Assembly: GCA_050010115.1 (NCBI GenBank)
Contig: JBEKLQ010000078.1
Span: 1-19,054 of the forward strand
Direction: 5' to 3'
DNA: 19,054 bases
Origin: JAKACA01 sp050010115
GTDB taxonomy: Bacteria; Actinomycetota; Acidimicrobiia; Acidimicrobiales; Bog-793
The position numbers were made by a program, and so were the translations under genes. Within the stretch, counting starts at the first letter, position 1. Each line of letters begins with the position of its first letter. The notes beneath the pieces are model-generated. The model was not told where the DNA came from. It worked only from the letters and a program-made list of their open reading frames with translations, and made no database searches. Shown in pieces: positions 1 to 6,539 of this stretch.

Positions 1-59
1 GGCAGGGCAGCCGCAAGGACCCGCCGTACCCGTTTCGTGAGCTGGTCGCTGGCCACCAT
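1..59 (-). CDS. Start of an unidentified gene running off the left edge
   Basis: An ATG at 59 opens a frame of 19 codons (MVASDQLTKRVRRVLAAAL) that continues off the left edge. The start is supported by a TATACT -10 element at 72-67, seven bases upstream of the ATG, which would give a leaderless or nearly leaderless mRNA, common in actinomycetes. The short basic and hydrophobic N-terminus is too little to name a family. It lies directly downstream of the HTH-peptidase gene in the same direction. The control region between them is full of inverted repeats, so the peptidase/regulator could control it; that is inference. Confidence 0.35.
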   Translation of the reverse strand, partial: MVASDQLTKRVRRVLAAAL

Positions 60-118
60 AGTTCTCAGTATACCCATACTTCCCTGTGCCAGGGAACTAT
101 CGTTCTACGGGGAAGTAT
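58..118. promoter_or_regulatory. Nested inverted repeats around a promoter (candidate operator)
   Basis: Three dyads interlock here. TTCCCTG (80-86) and CAGGGAA (90-96) are a perfect 7-bp inverted repeat with a 3-bp spacer. ATACTTCCC (76-84) pairs with GGGAAGTAT (110-118). ATAGTTC (58-64) pairs with GAACTAT (94-100). On the minus strand TATACT (72-67) is a good -10 for the gene starting at 59, and the central dyad falls on its -35 region. This layout fits a repressor site. The binding protein is unknown; the neighbouring HTH protein is one candidate. Confidence 0.45.
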
Positions 119-1197
119 ATATCCTCCGCCGGTGGCTGAGCCGGCCGGTGAGCGACCCCCCGGAGAGCGACGACGTGACACAGCCAGCGACCCGCCGTGG
201 GCCTAGCTCTCCGAGAAGGTGAATCGACGCTCGTGATGGTTTCCTGGCTCCAGTCCAGCACGTCTTCCTTCTGGAGGCGGCCAACGACGATCCCGGGTGC
301 GATGCCGATCCTCTTCGCGAATGCGACGATCTCCTCGTCGCTGTCGAGTGACAGCAGCTCGGGCTCCAACCTTTTTGGGATCAGATGGTTGGCCGAGAAG
401 TCATTCGCCTCCTCTTCGGCGGCATCGGCCGACGGATCGCCGGTGATGAAGGTCTCCTTCTTGCTGTGGAGCAAAACGTGACCGGCCTCATGAAAGAAGG
501 AGAACCAGAGGTGGTCATCTGTCTTGTGACGAAGGCTGAGCTGAATGACCGCCTTTGTTGGCGTTACCCAACGGGCAGCTCCGCTTGCGCGGGTCCCTTT
601 GATCTCTGGGACGAACACCACCGCAACTCCCGCCGCAGCGCAGAGGGAAACGAGAGCAGGTATGGCCTCACTTATGGGAAGAATTGTCAGCGATCGGATC
701 TCTTGCAACGCCGAGCGAAATTTGCGGGCGTCAAACGGTTCGCAGGCGATATCGGCCGCATCTAGTTCGCCCAGTCGCAACCATGCGGCAATGGCCCCGT
801 CGTCGCTCTCGAAAGCCTTCGACTTCCGGAACGAAGCAAGGGGAGCCCGCCAGACGTTTTCCCAGCTCTCTCGGTTGGCCACTCCAAAGAACCGACAAGC
901 CTCCTGAAGCTGAGTTCCAACGTCCGCTCCCTTTGTAATCACGCCTCGCTTAGTCAGCTCCTTGATTGGCAGTGTCTGCAGCCACTTGGCGTCACTGGCC
1001 AGATATTCCCGATCCTCGGTGCGGGCGAGTCGGTCACGATAGTTGTCTTCGAGCCGATTCCAAATCTTGGCCGGAACCCCGGTCACCTTTTCCAAGACGA
1101 GAGCCGTTTCATGCGATATCGGAGCGATTCCCTGGATCATCTGGTTGACATGCTTCGGTGAGAGGCCCGTGCGAGTTGCCAGATCCGACTGCGTCAT
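97..1197 (-). CDS. Xre-type HTH / ImmA-IrrE family metallopeptidase (5' end frameshifted)
   Basis: The N-terminal part is a helix-turn-helix of the HigA/Xre type (residues about 1-55; QSDLATRTGLSPKHVNQ is the HTH, followed by the usual ETALVLEKVTGVPAKIWNRLE segment). The C-terminal part is an ImmA/IrrE (DUF955) zinc peptidase with the HEAGHVLLH active-site motif near residue 236 and a downstream EEEANDFSANHLIP segment. Such proteins act as antitoxin-like repressors or cleave repressors of mobile elements and stress regulons. The annotated ATG lies inside the HTH. The missing N-terminus (TLRATLIARG and the part before it) is readable upstream in another frame from an ATG at 1292, so a base was lost near 1224-1225. 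The last 40 or so residues are low-complexity and unlike the family, so the natural end may also be displaced. Confidence 0.85.
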   Translation of the reverse strand: MTQSDLATRTGLSPKHVNQMIQGIAPISHETALVLEKVTGVPAKIWNRLEDNYRDRLARTEDREYLASDAKWLQTLPIKELTKRGVITKGADVGTQLQEACRFFGVANRESWENVWRAPLASFRKSKAFESDDGAIAAWLRLGELDAADIACEPFDARKFRSALQEIRSLTILPISEAIPALVSLCAAAGVAVVFVPEIKGTRASGAARWVTPTKAVIQLSLRHKTDDHLWFSFFHEAGHVLLHSKKETFITGDPSADAAEEEANDFSANHLIPKRLEPELLSLDSDEEIVAFAKRIGIAPGIVVGRLQKEDVLDWSQETITSVDSPSRRARPTAGRWLCHVVALRGVAHRPAQPPAEDIYFPVER

Positions 1198-1299
1198 ACC
1201 TCGTGCGATCAGCGTCGCACGCAGGTGTCACCCGGCGCAACCGCGTAGTCCGGCTCGTATCGCAAGGGACGATGGTCTGCCGCTGTTGTCATCGATTCG

Positions 1300-1457
1300 C
1301 TACCTCCCGTGCTCGTTGTTGATGATGACGTCGGAGATCATGGCGGCCGTGCACTCCGGCCAAGTCTCCGTTTCCTCGGTTGCCGTGACGCCGTCAGGGA
1401 CAAGGATGACGACCACACCGTCGGTATCGCCGACATGAAGCTCATCGCCACCACCAT
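1300..1457 (-). pseudogene. Small degenerate ORF upstream of the HTH-ImmA gene
   Basis: A minus-strand frame of 47 codons (beginning ELHVGDTDGVVVILVPDGVT, ending SDVIINNEHGR) reads like a real protein and stops exactly at the ribosome binding site of the next gene, as in an operon. It lacks an in-frame ATG. An ATG at 1457 (MVVAM) would join it after a one-base shift; otherwise a GTG at 1416 would give 38 residues. In HTH-ImmA loci this position is often taken by a partner protein, but I do not recognise a toxin family here. Confidence 0.3.
1302..1308 (-). promoter_or_regulatory. Ribosome binding site deciding the ancestral start of the HTH-ImmA gene
   Basis: GGGAGGT on the minus strand ends nine bases before the ATG at 1292. 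That ATG starts MTTAADHRPLRYEPDYAVAP, which resembles the leader of HTH-ImmA proteins and joins the downstream frame if one C is restored in the run at 1224-1225 (GG on the plus strand where GGG is expected). The stop codon of the preceding small frame (1302-1300) overlaps this site. Confidence 0.6.
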
Positions 1458-1581
1458 GTTACCTAGCACAGGCCGCCCGGCAGCCCATTCGGGCCGCTCC
1501 CGTCGGCTGTCGAGACTGTTCATACGACCTGGGTTCTTGTGTGAAGCCTCACCTCACGCCAGCGCTACGCGGCCTCCTCGG

Positions 1582-1650
1582 GTGTACGGAAACCCCCGGA
1601 ATGGGTGTACGGATTCGATCGGAATGCGTGTACGAAAACGGCCGGAGCGC
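1582..1650. repeat. Three tandem 23-bp direct repeats (iteron-like)
   Basis: Units start at 1582, 1605 and 1628, an exact 23-bp period. Each begins GTGTACG(G/A)A and carries CGGA(A/G) at unit positions 16-20; the middles vary. Possible roles are regulator or replication-initiator sites, or the multi-repeat terminus of an IS21-type insertion sequence. The latter is known to have several internal repeats near its ends, but no istA/istB gene is present here. No function can be assigned from sequence alone. Confidence 0.6.
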
Positions 1651-1676
1651 GCACAATAGGGGCGCATGCGACGCGT

Positions 1677-1922
1677 GTGGGCAGCGCGAGCTCTACGCAG
1701 TGGTCGGCCTACCGGAGCTTGACGGAGACCCGAAGTAGCTACCTGCTGGAGCAGGGTGGCGCCGTTACCGCTGTCGTGATCATTCCGAAACGTGCCTTCC
1801 AGTCCGCCGACGACGCCGTCCGGCGCTTGCGCCGCAGAATGTGGCTCTTCGGATTCCAGCGGGGTCTGACTGCTCCTGATGGTGAGCTGCCGTGGTGCTT
1901 CCGTGCAACGCTAAGCGTGTGA
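1677..1922 (+). CDS. Small hypothetical protein (low support)
   Basis: A GTG-started frame of 81 codons lies just after the 23-bp repeats. Its middle (GGAVTAVVIIPKRAFQSADD, then a run of arginines) has a hydrophobic strand followed by an amphipathic basic helix and reads like coding sequence. The end (GLTAPDGELPWCFRATLSV) is also plausible. I do not recognise a family and see no strong ribosome binding site. It could be a remnant of a larger gene; the surrounding region holds decayed genes. Confidence 0.25.
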   Translation: MGSASSTQWSAYRSLTETRSSYLLEQGGAVTAVVIIPKRAFQSADDAVRRLRRRMWLFGFQRGLTAPDGELPWCFRATLSV

Positions 1923-2023
1923 AGGGCGGACTGCGAATCGACGAGCCGACTGGCGAGCGCTGGCAACTCGCTCTCAATCTAGTAGCTCCACTCCGGGGTT
2001 GCCCTACGTGGTTCCCCACGTCG

Positions 2024-2110
2024 GTGCGCAAGGCGAGCGTCTACCTGAGCCCGGATGAGGTTGCCCGATTCGCCACATTGGCGGAGCGAGAGGGGACGTC
2101 GCCTAGCTGT
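2024..2110 (+). pseudogene. Truncated ribbon-helix-helix (CopG/VapB-type) antitoxin
   Basis: From a GTG at 2024 the frame reads VRKASVYLSPDEVARF then ATLAEREGTS, the standard start of ribbon-helix-helix antitoxins: one beta strand for DNA contact, then the first helix. The second helix expected next (SQAELIREA-like) is missing; the frame runs into unrelated residues and meets the 3' end of the propeller gene on the other strand. No toxin gene follows, so this is a leftover of a toxin-antitoxin locus. Confidence 0.5.
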
Positions 2111-4173
2111 CAGGCGTGTTTAAGAACCACCGTGGAGGCTGCAGTCGATCCGACCCCGATGCATCCCGACGTGGCGGCGCAAGCAGCACCGTCGACGTAG
2201 CCGACTCCTGGCGGGAGCGTTTCCGCGACCCAGATCGCGCCGCCATCCGTAGTGCGGAAGGTCGACGCACCTGCTCCGGCCGCTTCACAGACCGAGACAG
2301 CTGGGCACGCGACAGCGTCAAGGTTGCCGTCGCCAGAGGGAAGCTTCTGGCTCGTCCAGATGGTGCCTCCATCAGTGGTACCAAGGGCGACAGCGGCAGA
2401 ACCGGACGCGTTTTGTCCCACGGTTTCGCAGATAGATGTTGTAGAGCAGCTAATTGCAGAAAGGTATCCCGTGCCGGAAGGCAGCTTCTGGCTTGTCCAG
2501 ATCGTGCCCTCGTCTGACGTATGCAGAACACCACCTGCGGACCCGGACGCGTTTTGTCCGGCGGCTTCACAGATCAAGGTCGACGGGCATGCGACGCCGT
2601 AAATAGTGGTCGTCACGTTCTCGGCCTGCCAACTGGCACCACCATTTGTGGTCCGTGCAGCGCCTCCCAAGCCCATGGCTTCACAGACGGAGGTTGACCG
2701 ACAACGCACAGCGTCCAGGACCCCGATGCCCGAGGGAAGCTTCTCGCTCGTCCAGGTCGCACCACTGTTGGTCGTGCCGATCGCGACGCCCCCGTTCGAC
2801 GTGCTCTGCCCCACGGCCACGCACGTCGAGACGGAGGGACAAGCGACCGCATAGAGGATGACAACACCCGCGGGCAAGCCTCGTGCCACCCAGCTCGTTC
2901 CTCCGTCTGTCGTACGTATCGCTACACCAGAGCCGCCCGTAATCGATGGACGCTCACCCACGGCTTCGCAGGTCTGCGCCAATGGGCACGCAAGACCTGT
3001 GAGCTGAACGACCCTGGCGAGGAAGTTCGGATTCGTCCACGTCGAGCCTCCATCGGTCGTACTCACAACGTAGCCATAGTTCTCTGAGAGCTGGTTCCCA
3101 CTCACGGCATCGCAGATCAACGTCGAGGGGCAGGCGATAGCGGTCAAATACGCAACTCCCGACGGGAGCTTCTGGCTCGCCCAGATCGCGCCACCATCAG
3201 TCGTGCGTATGACGCCAGAAGGAAGTCCCAAACCAGGCTGGTTGATCGCCTCGCAAATCGATAACGAGGGGCATGAAATGCCCACAAGACCACGCGTGGC
3301 CGACGGGAGCTTCTGATTCGTCCAGCTGGTGCCAGCGTTGGTCGTCCCGATCGCGACGCCGGCGGATCCGGACGTGTTCTGCCCCACTGCCTCGCACACC
3401 GGCGTCGACGGACAGGCGACAGAATACAGGTCACCTGTCCCGGAAGGGAGCTTCTCGCTCGTCCAGCTGGTGCCACTGCTTGTCGTGCGAATGGCGACCC
3501 CGGCGGTTCCCGATGCGCTCGCCCCCGCTCCCTCGCAGACCGACGTCGACGGACAGGCAACCGCAAAGAGGGCACCCATCCCAGAGGGGAGCTTCTCGCT
3601 CGTCCAGCTGGCGCCACTGCTTGTCGTGCGAATGGCGACCCCGGCGGTTCCCGACGTGCTCAAGCCGACGGCTTCGCAGATCGAAGTCGACGGACAGGCA
3701 ACCGCGTTGAGGTCCTCTGTACCGGCAGGGAGCTTCTCGCTCGTCCAGCTGGCGCCGCTGTTTGTCGTGCGAATGGCGACGCCGGCGGTTCCCGATGTGC
3801 TCGCGCCCACGGCCTCGCAGACCGACGTCAATGCACAGGCGACGGCGCTGAGCTGACCGGTGCCGGCAGGAAGTTGCTCTCGTGTCCAGGTCATGCCGGA
3901 GTTCAAGGTGCGAGCTGCGTAGCCATCCGGGCGAGCTACACCGACAACCTCGCAGACAGACGTGGACGGACAGGCGGCACCATAAAGCCCGTTCGATGGC
4001 TCCGCAAAGGTGGTTGCCACGGACCACGGGGTCACCAGTTCAGCATGGGCTCTCGGGAGCGCAACGCCGCCCGCAACAGCGATCGACCCGAGAGCAACGA
4101 GAGCCACCAGAGCCACGCGCTGCCCCCGCGCTGTCCGCCGTGCGCGGAGCCTCCCTCCTCGCTGCCACCTCAC
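2110..4173 (-). CDS. Secreted 14-repeat Asp-box/Ycf48-like beta-propeller protein
   Basis: 687 residues starting at a GTG with a GGGGG ribosome binding site about eight bases upstream. Residues about 1-45 form an export signal: arginine-rich start, hydrophobic ALVALVALGSIAVAGGVALP, cleavage near AHA. The rest is a repeat of about 46 residues. Each unit has a Cys-x5-Cys motif (such as CPSTSVC) followed by EAVG, then an Asp-box-like strand (RTTxxGxxW) and a turn (EKLPSGxG). I count 14 Cys pairs. The last unit lacks its Asp box and could be closed by the N-terminal segment. Asp-box repeats of this kind form propeller blades in sialidases, sortilins and Ycf48. The protein should lie outside the cell or on its surface; its ligand is unknown. 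A smaller paralogue with seven repeats lies at 8884-9996. Confidence 0.85.
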   Translation of the reverse strand: MRWQRGGRLRARRTARGQRVALVALVALGSIAVAGGVALPRAHAELVTPWSVATTFAEPSNGLYGAACPSTSVCEVVGVARPDGYAARTLNSGMTWTREQLPAGTGQLSAVACALTSVCEAVGASTSGTAGVAIRTTNSGASWTSEKLPAGTEDLNAVACPSTSICEAVGLSTSGTAGVAIRTTSSGASWTSEKLPSGMGALFAVACPSTSVCEGAGASASGTAGVAIRTTSSGTSWTSEKLPSGTGDLYSVACPSTPVCEAVGQNTSGSAGVAIGTTNAGTSWTNQKLPSATRGLVGISCPSLSICEAINQPGLGLPSGVIRTTDGGAIWASQKLPSGVAYLTAIACPSTLICDAVSGNQLSENYGYVVSTTDGGSTWTNPNFLARVVQLTGLACPLAQTCEAVGERPSITGGSGVAIRTTDGGTSWVARGLPAGVVILYAVACPSVSTCVAVGQSTSNGGVAIGTTNSGATWTSEKLPSGIGVLDAVRCRSTSVCEAMGLGGAARTTNGGASWQAENVTTTIYGVACPSTLICEAAGQNASGSAGGVLHTSDEGTIWTSQKLPSGTGYLSAISCSTTSICETVGQNASGSAAVALGTTDGGTIWTSQKLPSGDGNLDAVACPAVSVCEAAGAGASTFRTTDGGAIWVAETLPPGVGYVDGAACAATSGCIGVGSTAASTVVLKHA
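3451..3873 (-). repeat. Three near-identical 141-bp repeats inside the propeller gene
   Basis: Segments starting CTTCTCGCTCGTCCAGCTGG (plus-strand spelling) occur at 3451, 3592 and 3733, spaced 141 bp or 47 codons. They stay almost identical for about 65 bases, whereas most other units of the gene have diverged at DNA level. They encode units 2-4 of the protein, so these blades were copied or homogenised recently. Confidence 0.75.
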
Positions 4174-4189
4174 GGGTATCCCCCTTTGC

Positions 4190-4483
4190 GCTATCGAGGA
4201 CAGGCGGACTCTACACTGGCAGAGCTGCCGGCATCAACGGCCTCGGCTTCCACGATCTCAGACGGACGAACGCCCTGCCCTAGTCGGCCTCGGTGTGGAC
4301 GTGAAGACAGCCCAGCAACGCCTTGGCCACTCGGATGTGCGGATGACCATCGGGCTGTACGCACAGGTGGAGCAGCAGTCCGACCGGGCTGCCGCCGACC
4401 AGCTCGGCTCGACTTGGCCAGACGCGCATCTCGAGCGCCCACCGGAGCCAGTCGAGTGGACCAACCGCCGCCTCGATCGCTAA
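4190..4483 (+). pseudogene. C-terminal fragment of a tyrosine recombinase (integrase), frameshifted
   Basis: One frame ends AAGINGLGFHDLRRTNALP then stops. A second frame continues ALVGLGVDVKTAQQRLGHSD, then VRMTIGLYAQVEQQSDRAAA, to a stop at 4483. Joined, these give the C-terminal half of a phage-type integrase: HDLR box (His-x-x-Arg), LGH motif and the LY nucleophile tyrosine. A one-base loss near 4276-4282 splits them. The N-terminal arm-binding domain and the first catalytic arginine are absent, and the piece abuts the divergent start of the propeller gene. It marks a former mobile element. A complementary integrase piece lies on the opposite strand at 10650-10885. Confidence 0.75.
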
Positions 4484-4666
4484 GAACGCAATTGCGAATT
4501 GCTGCTGAAGCTGTCGACCAGGCTTTCGAGGGCTCGCTGCGACGAGGTCTTCCAGGAGTTTTAGCACCTTCGCCCAGGATGCCTTGACGATGGACTGACC
4601 CAGCCCAACGACTCCAATGATGAGAGCGGCGAGGCAGTCGAGCGCGCAACCGACTGAGACGAACGA

Positions 4667-4936
4667 CTAGCGCTCCCGCCGCCGTTCCCGTACCCGCCGT
4701 GTCCGGAGCCTCGCAGGTATTCCTTGAGCTCGACACGCATCGCAGAAGCGGCGGTTCCGAGACGGTTCGAAGAGTGTGTGGCATGCGGGGTTCGCGCACA
4801 TCTTGTCCGAGTGCTGAATGACTTTGGAGGCGAGCCACCTCGATAGCCCTTCTGGGCCGTTGTCGGTGAGTGGCGACTCAAGCAGCCGAGTCAAGCGCAG
4901 CCGCTCCACATCGACCCTGCGCAGCTGCCGAATCAT
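4667..4936 (-). CDS. Small zinc-finger protein (Cys4, basic tail)
   Basis: The ATG at 4936 has AGGAG nine bases upstream and gives 89 residues. The first half is helical and charged (RRVDVERLRLTRLLESPL). The second half holds CANPACHTLFEPSRNRRFCD followed by AC: four cysteines as C-x4-C and C-x2-C, resembling CGNR-type and other treble-clef zinc fingers. It ends in a strongly basic tail (RTRRVRERRRER), suggesting nucleic-acid binding. A 52-codon frame from an ATG at 5033 (MVTRRESLRTWAELGGRAWS and on) overlaps its start in another frame. That could be the true N-terminus, separated by a frameshift. No substrate or pathway can be named. Confidence 0.5.
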   Translation of the reverse strand: MIRQLRRVDVERLRLTRLLESPLTDNGPEGLSRWLASKVIQHSDKMCANPACHTLFEPSRNRRFCDACRAQGIPARLRTRRVRERRRER

Positions 4937-5096
4937 CGCCGAGGCTCCTGGCACCCTCGGTCAGGCGGTAGGCGCTCCACGCGCGTCCGCCGAGCTCTGC
5001 CCACGTTCGAAGCGACTCGCGCCTCGTGACCATTGTTTCTGAGCCGCCGGGGGTTGGCCGAGTCTGGTCCAGCCGATAGCGGCAATAGGTTCCCTC

Positions 5097-5357
5097 GTGC
5101 TACCGGCCCTTCGGCAACTGGCCAAGGCTGGCACGTGGATTCGATACCAGCTCCGTTTTGAACGGTCCGGGCGTCGCTTGGACGCAGTTATTGAAACGTC
5201 CGATCTGAGTGCCTTGCAAGATGCACTGTCACGGGCGGAAAGCCTTGAATCCTATTGGGAAACCGATGGCGATCCCGTTGTCCTCACGTACGACACCGAC
5301 AAGAGAGTCTGGGTGGACAGACTGGGTACCGCGTATCGAGCTGACCAGGCCGACTGA
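5097..5357 (+). CDS. Hypothetical 86-aa protein
   Basis: GTG-started frame with good codon character: a helix (LPALRQLAKAG), a strand pair (WIRYQLRFERSGRRLDAVIE), an amphipathic helix (LSALQDALSRAESLESYW) and a final strand segment (DPVVLTYDTDKRVWVDRL). It looks like a compact alpha/beta domain, acidic overall. No family is recognised and the ribosome binding site is weak. It converges on the TIR-like gene with only 37 bases between the stop codons, so the two are not an operon. Its setting among defence and mobile remnants makes an accessory role plausible but unproven. Confidence 0.45.
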   Translation: MLPALRQLAKAGTWIRYQLRFERSGRRLDAVIETSDLSALQDALSRAESLESYWETDGDPVVLTYDTDKRVWVDRLGTAYRADQAD

Positions 5358-5394
5358 GCACATAGGGCATAGTCAGCGGCACGGCGGCGCCTTG

Positions 5395-6157
5395 TCAGCT
5401 GATGAGCCCGCTAGGGTCCACGCCGACGCCGGCTGCCTTCAGTTCCCTAGCCAGCGCCGGCTTCCAGGCACCCGCTGCATCCAGCGGGACATACAGGACG
5501 CCGTCGATATCTGAGGGTCGCTCGACACCCTCTTCGTAGAGCAGTGCAACCCTGGCCCGGCCCAGGCGCCCGAAGAAGAATCCGAGTTCCAATATGACAT
5601 TCTGTCGCGGTCGCGGCCTTTCCGTGTCCGCGTCCTTCGCCCACCCAACGTCGTCGGCTGTCGCAATGACCACGGCATAGGCCGCGTCCGCCGCATGGCT
5701 TTCAAATTTCTCGATGATCGCCCGACCCTCGTTAGCTTGCTCGTGCAGAATCACTGGCTCGTTGTGAGTGACCGCCGTCAGGAATCGCGCAACCTCGTGT
5801 GTCCTTCCGTGATCATGCCCATGAACGATGAATACTCTCTGCCCACTCGATCGGAGTCTGAAGCTGGCTCCGGGACACCGCCAGCAACCTCCACCTCAAG
5901 CTTGCTGCCTTGAGGATCGCGATAGCCTGGGACACGCCAGCAGCTTTTGCCTCCTCGAACCTGCTCTCCGGAGTTGTCATGGTAAAGGCAACCAGGGTGT
6001 AGCGGATGTTCGTGAAGCTTTCGTAGAGAGGATTTGCGTCTCCCAGGACGTTTCTCAGGACAACGTCGGTGTTCTGCCGCCAGAGCTCGAAATCCGCCGG
6101 ACGCCCGTTGTTTCCTTCATCGATCTGCTGTTGTAGAAGTTCGAGCTTCCGTGTCAC
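5395..6157 (-). pseudogene. TIR-like (CAP12/PF10137-type) nucleotide-binding effector, frameshifted
   Basis: The C-terminal domain is a TIR-like NADase domain. It begins RVFIVHGHDHGRTHEVARFL near 5835 and continues with ILHEQANEGRAIIEKF. It ends with the family signature RQNVILELGFFFGRLGRARV and then SDIDGVLYVPLD, where the glutamate of NVILELG is the likely catalytic residue. The N-terminal domain (KLELLQQQIDEG, FELWRQNTDVVLRNVLGDAN, FTNIRYTLVAFT, AIAILKAA) is the helical domain usually fused in front of it. The domains lie in different frames. The linker (LEVEVAGGVPEPASDSDRVG) reads in a third frame, implying shifts near 5895-5905 and 5832-5845. Relatives act in CBASS/Pycsar-type abortive infection by degrading NAD+. 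No cyclase gene is visible. The start is uncertain; a GTG at 6157 fits the domain best. Confidence 0.8.
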
Positions 6158-6219
6158 ATCCGTGCTGGGGAGCCTACGACACGCCGCCCACCTTCCCAAA
6201 GCCCCGCCAGCATGCCTCC

Positions 6220-6456
6220 TCAAGCAGCTGCTGGGCATGTTCCAAGTAACCCAGGGCGGTTCACACGTTTGTCGGCGGCGACGATATCGTCGAGCGCGAA
6301 CTTGGTCAACGTGGAACCAAGATTCCGGCCGCGGGCCGACGGGTCAATCACCACGCTGGGCAAGACGACGGTGTTGCCCGCTACATGGTGGTCCGCGCGG
6401 CCGAGCTCGTACTGGTTCGTGCTCTCATTCTTGCGGAGCTCGATCGCCTCATCCAC
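6220..6456 (-). CDS. Short GNAT family N-acetyltransferase (YidJ/PF14542-like)
   Basis: A GTG at 6456 follows an AGGATGG ribosome binding site. The 78 residues show a GNAT core: QYELGRADHHVAGNTVVLPS, then VVIDPSARGRNLGSTLTKFA, the acetyl-CoA pyrophosphate loop (R-G-R-x-L-G; an Asn replaces one usual glycine), then LDDIVAADKRV. Relatives run to about 90-95 residues and end with a CP-containing strand; here LLGTCPAAA is followed directly by the stop, so the end may be clipped. These small proteins acetylate unknown amines or protein ends. The gene runs ahead of the broken TIR gene on the same strand and is divergent from the TIGR03086 gene, sharing an 83-base spacer. Confidence 0.6.
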   Translation of the reverse strand: MDEAIELRKNESTNQYELGRADHHVAGNTVVLPSVVIDPSARGRNLGSTLTKFALDDIVAADKRVNRPGLLGTCPAAA

Positions 6457-6523
6457 CGGACCATCCTAGCTGCGGCGGCCAAGGTGTGACGGGTGGGTTC
6501 CGCCGATACCACCGCACCTACCG

Positions 6524-6529
6524 TAGGAT
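6524..6529 (+). promoter_or_regulatory. Candidate -10 element of the TIGR03086 gene
   Basis: TAGGAT ends ten bases before the ATG at 6540. No ribosome binding site lies in the gap, so a leaderless transcript is likely. No good -35 is visible. The divergent acetyltransferase gene must have its control signals in the same 83-base spacer. Confidence 0.35.
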
Positions 6530-6539
6530 TGCGCAGACC

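Noticed and set aside
2103..3856. Long open frames on the plus strand and in other minus frames inside the propeller gene
   Set aside because: They are shadows produced by the repeats and high G+C; none has a signal, start site or recognised motif.
4488..4502. GCAATT-GCG-AATTGC dyad just after the integrase stop
   Set aside because: A 6-bp stem with a 3-base loop and no T run; too weak to call a terminator or attachment site, and no second copy was found.
4280..4666. Minus-strand frame continuing past the zinc-finger stop with a hydrophobic run (LDCLAALIIGVVGLGQSIV) and MLKLLEDLVAAS
   Set aside because: It has no start codon before 4567, no ribosome binding site, and runs antisense through the integrase fragment; probably chance.
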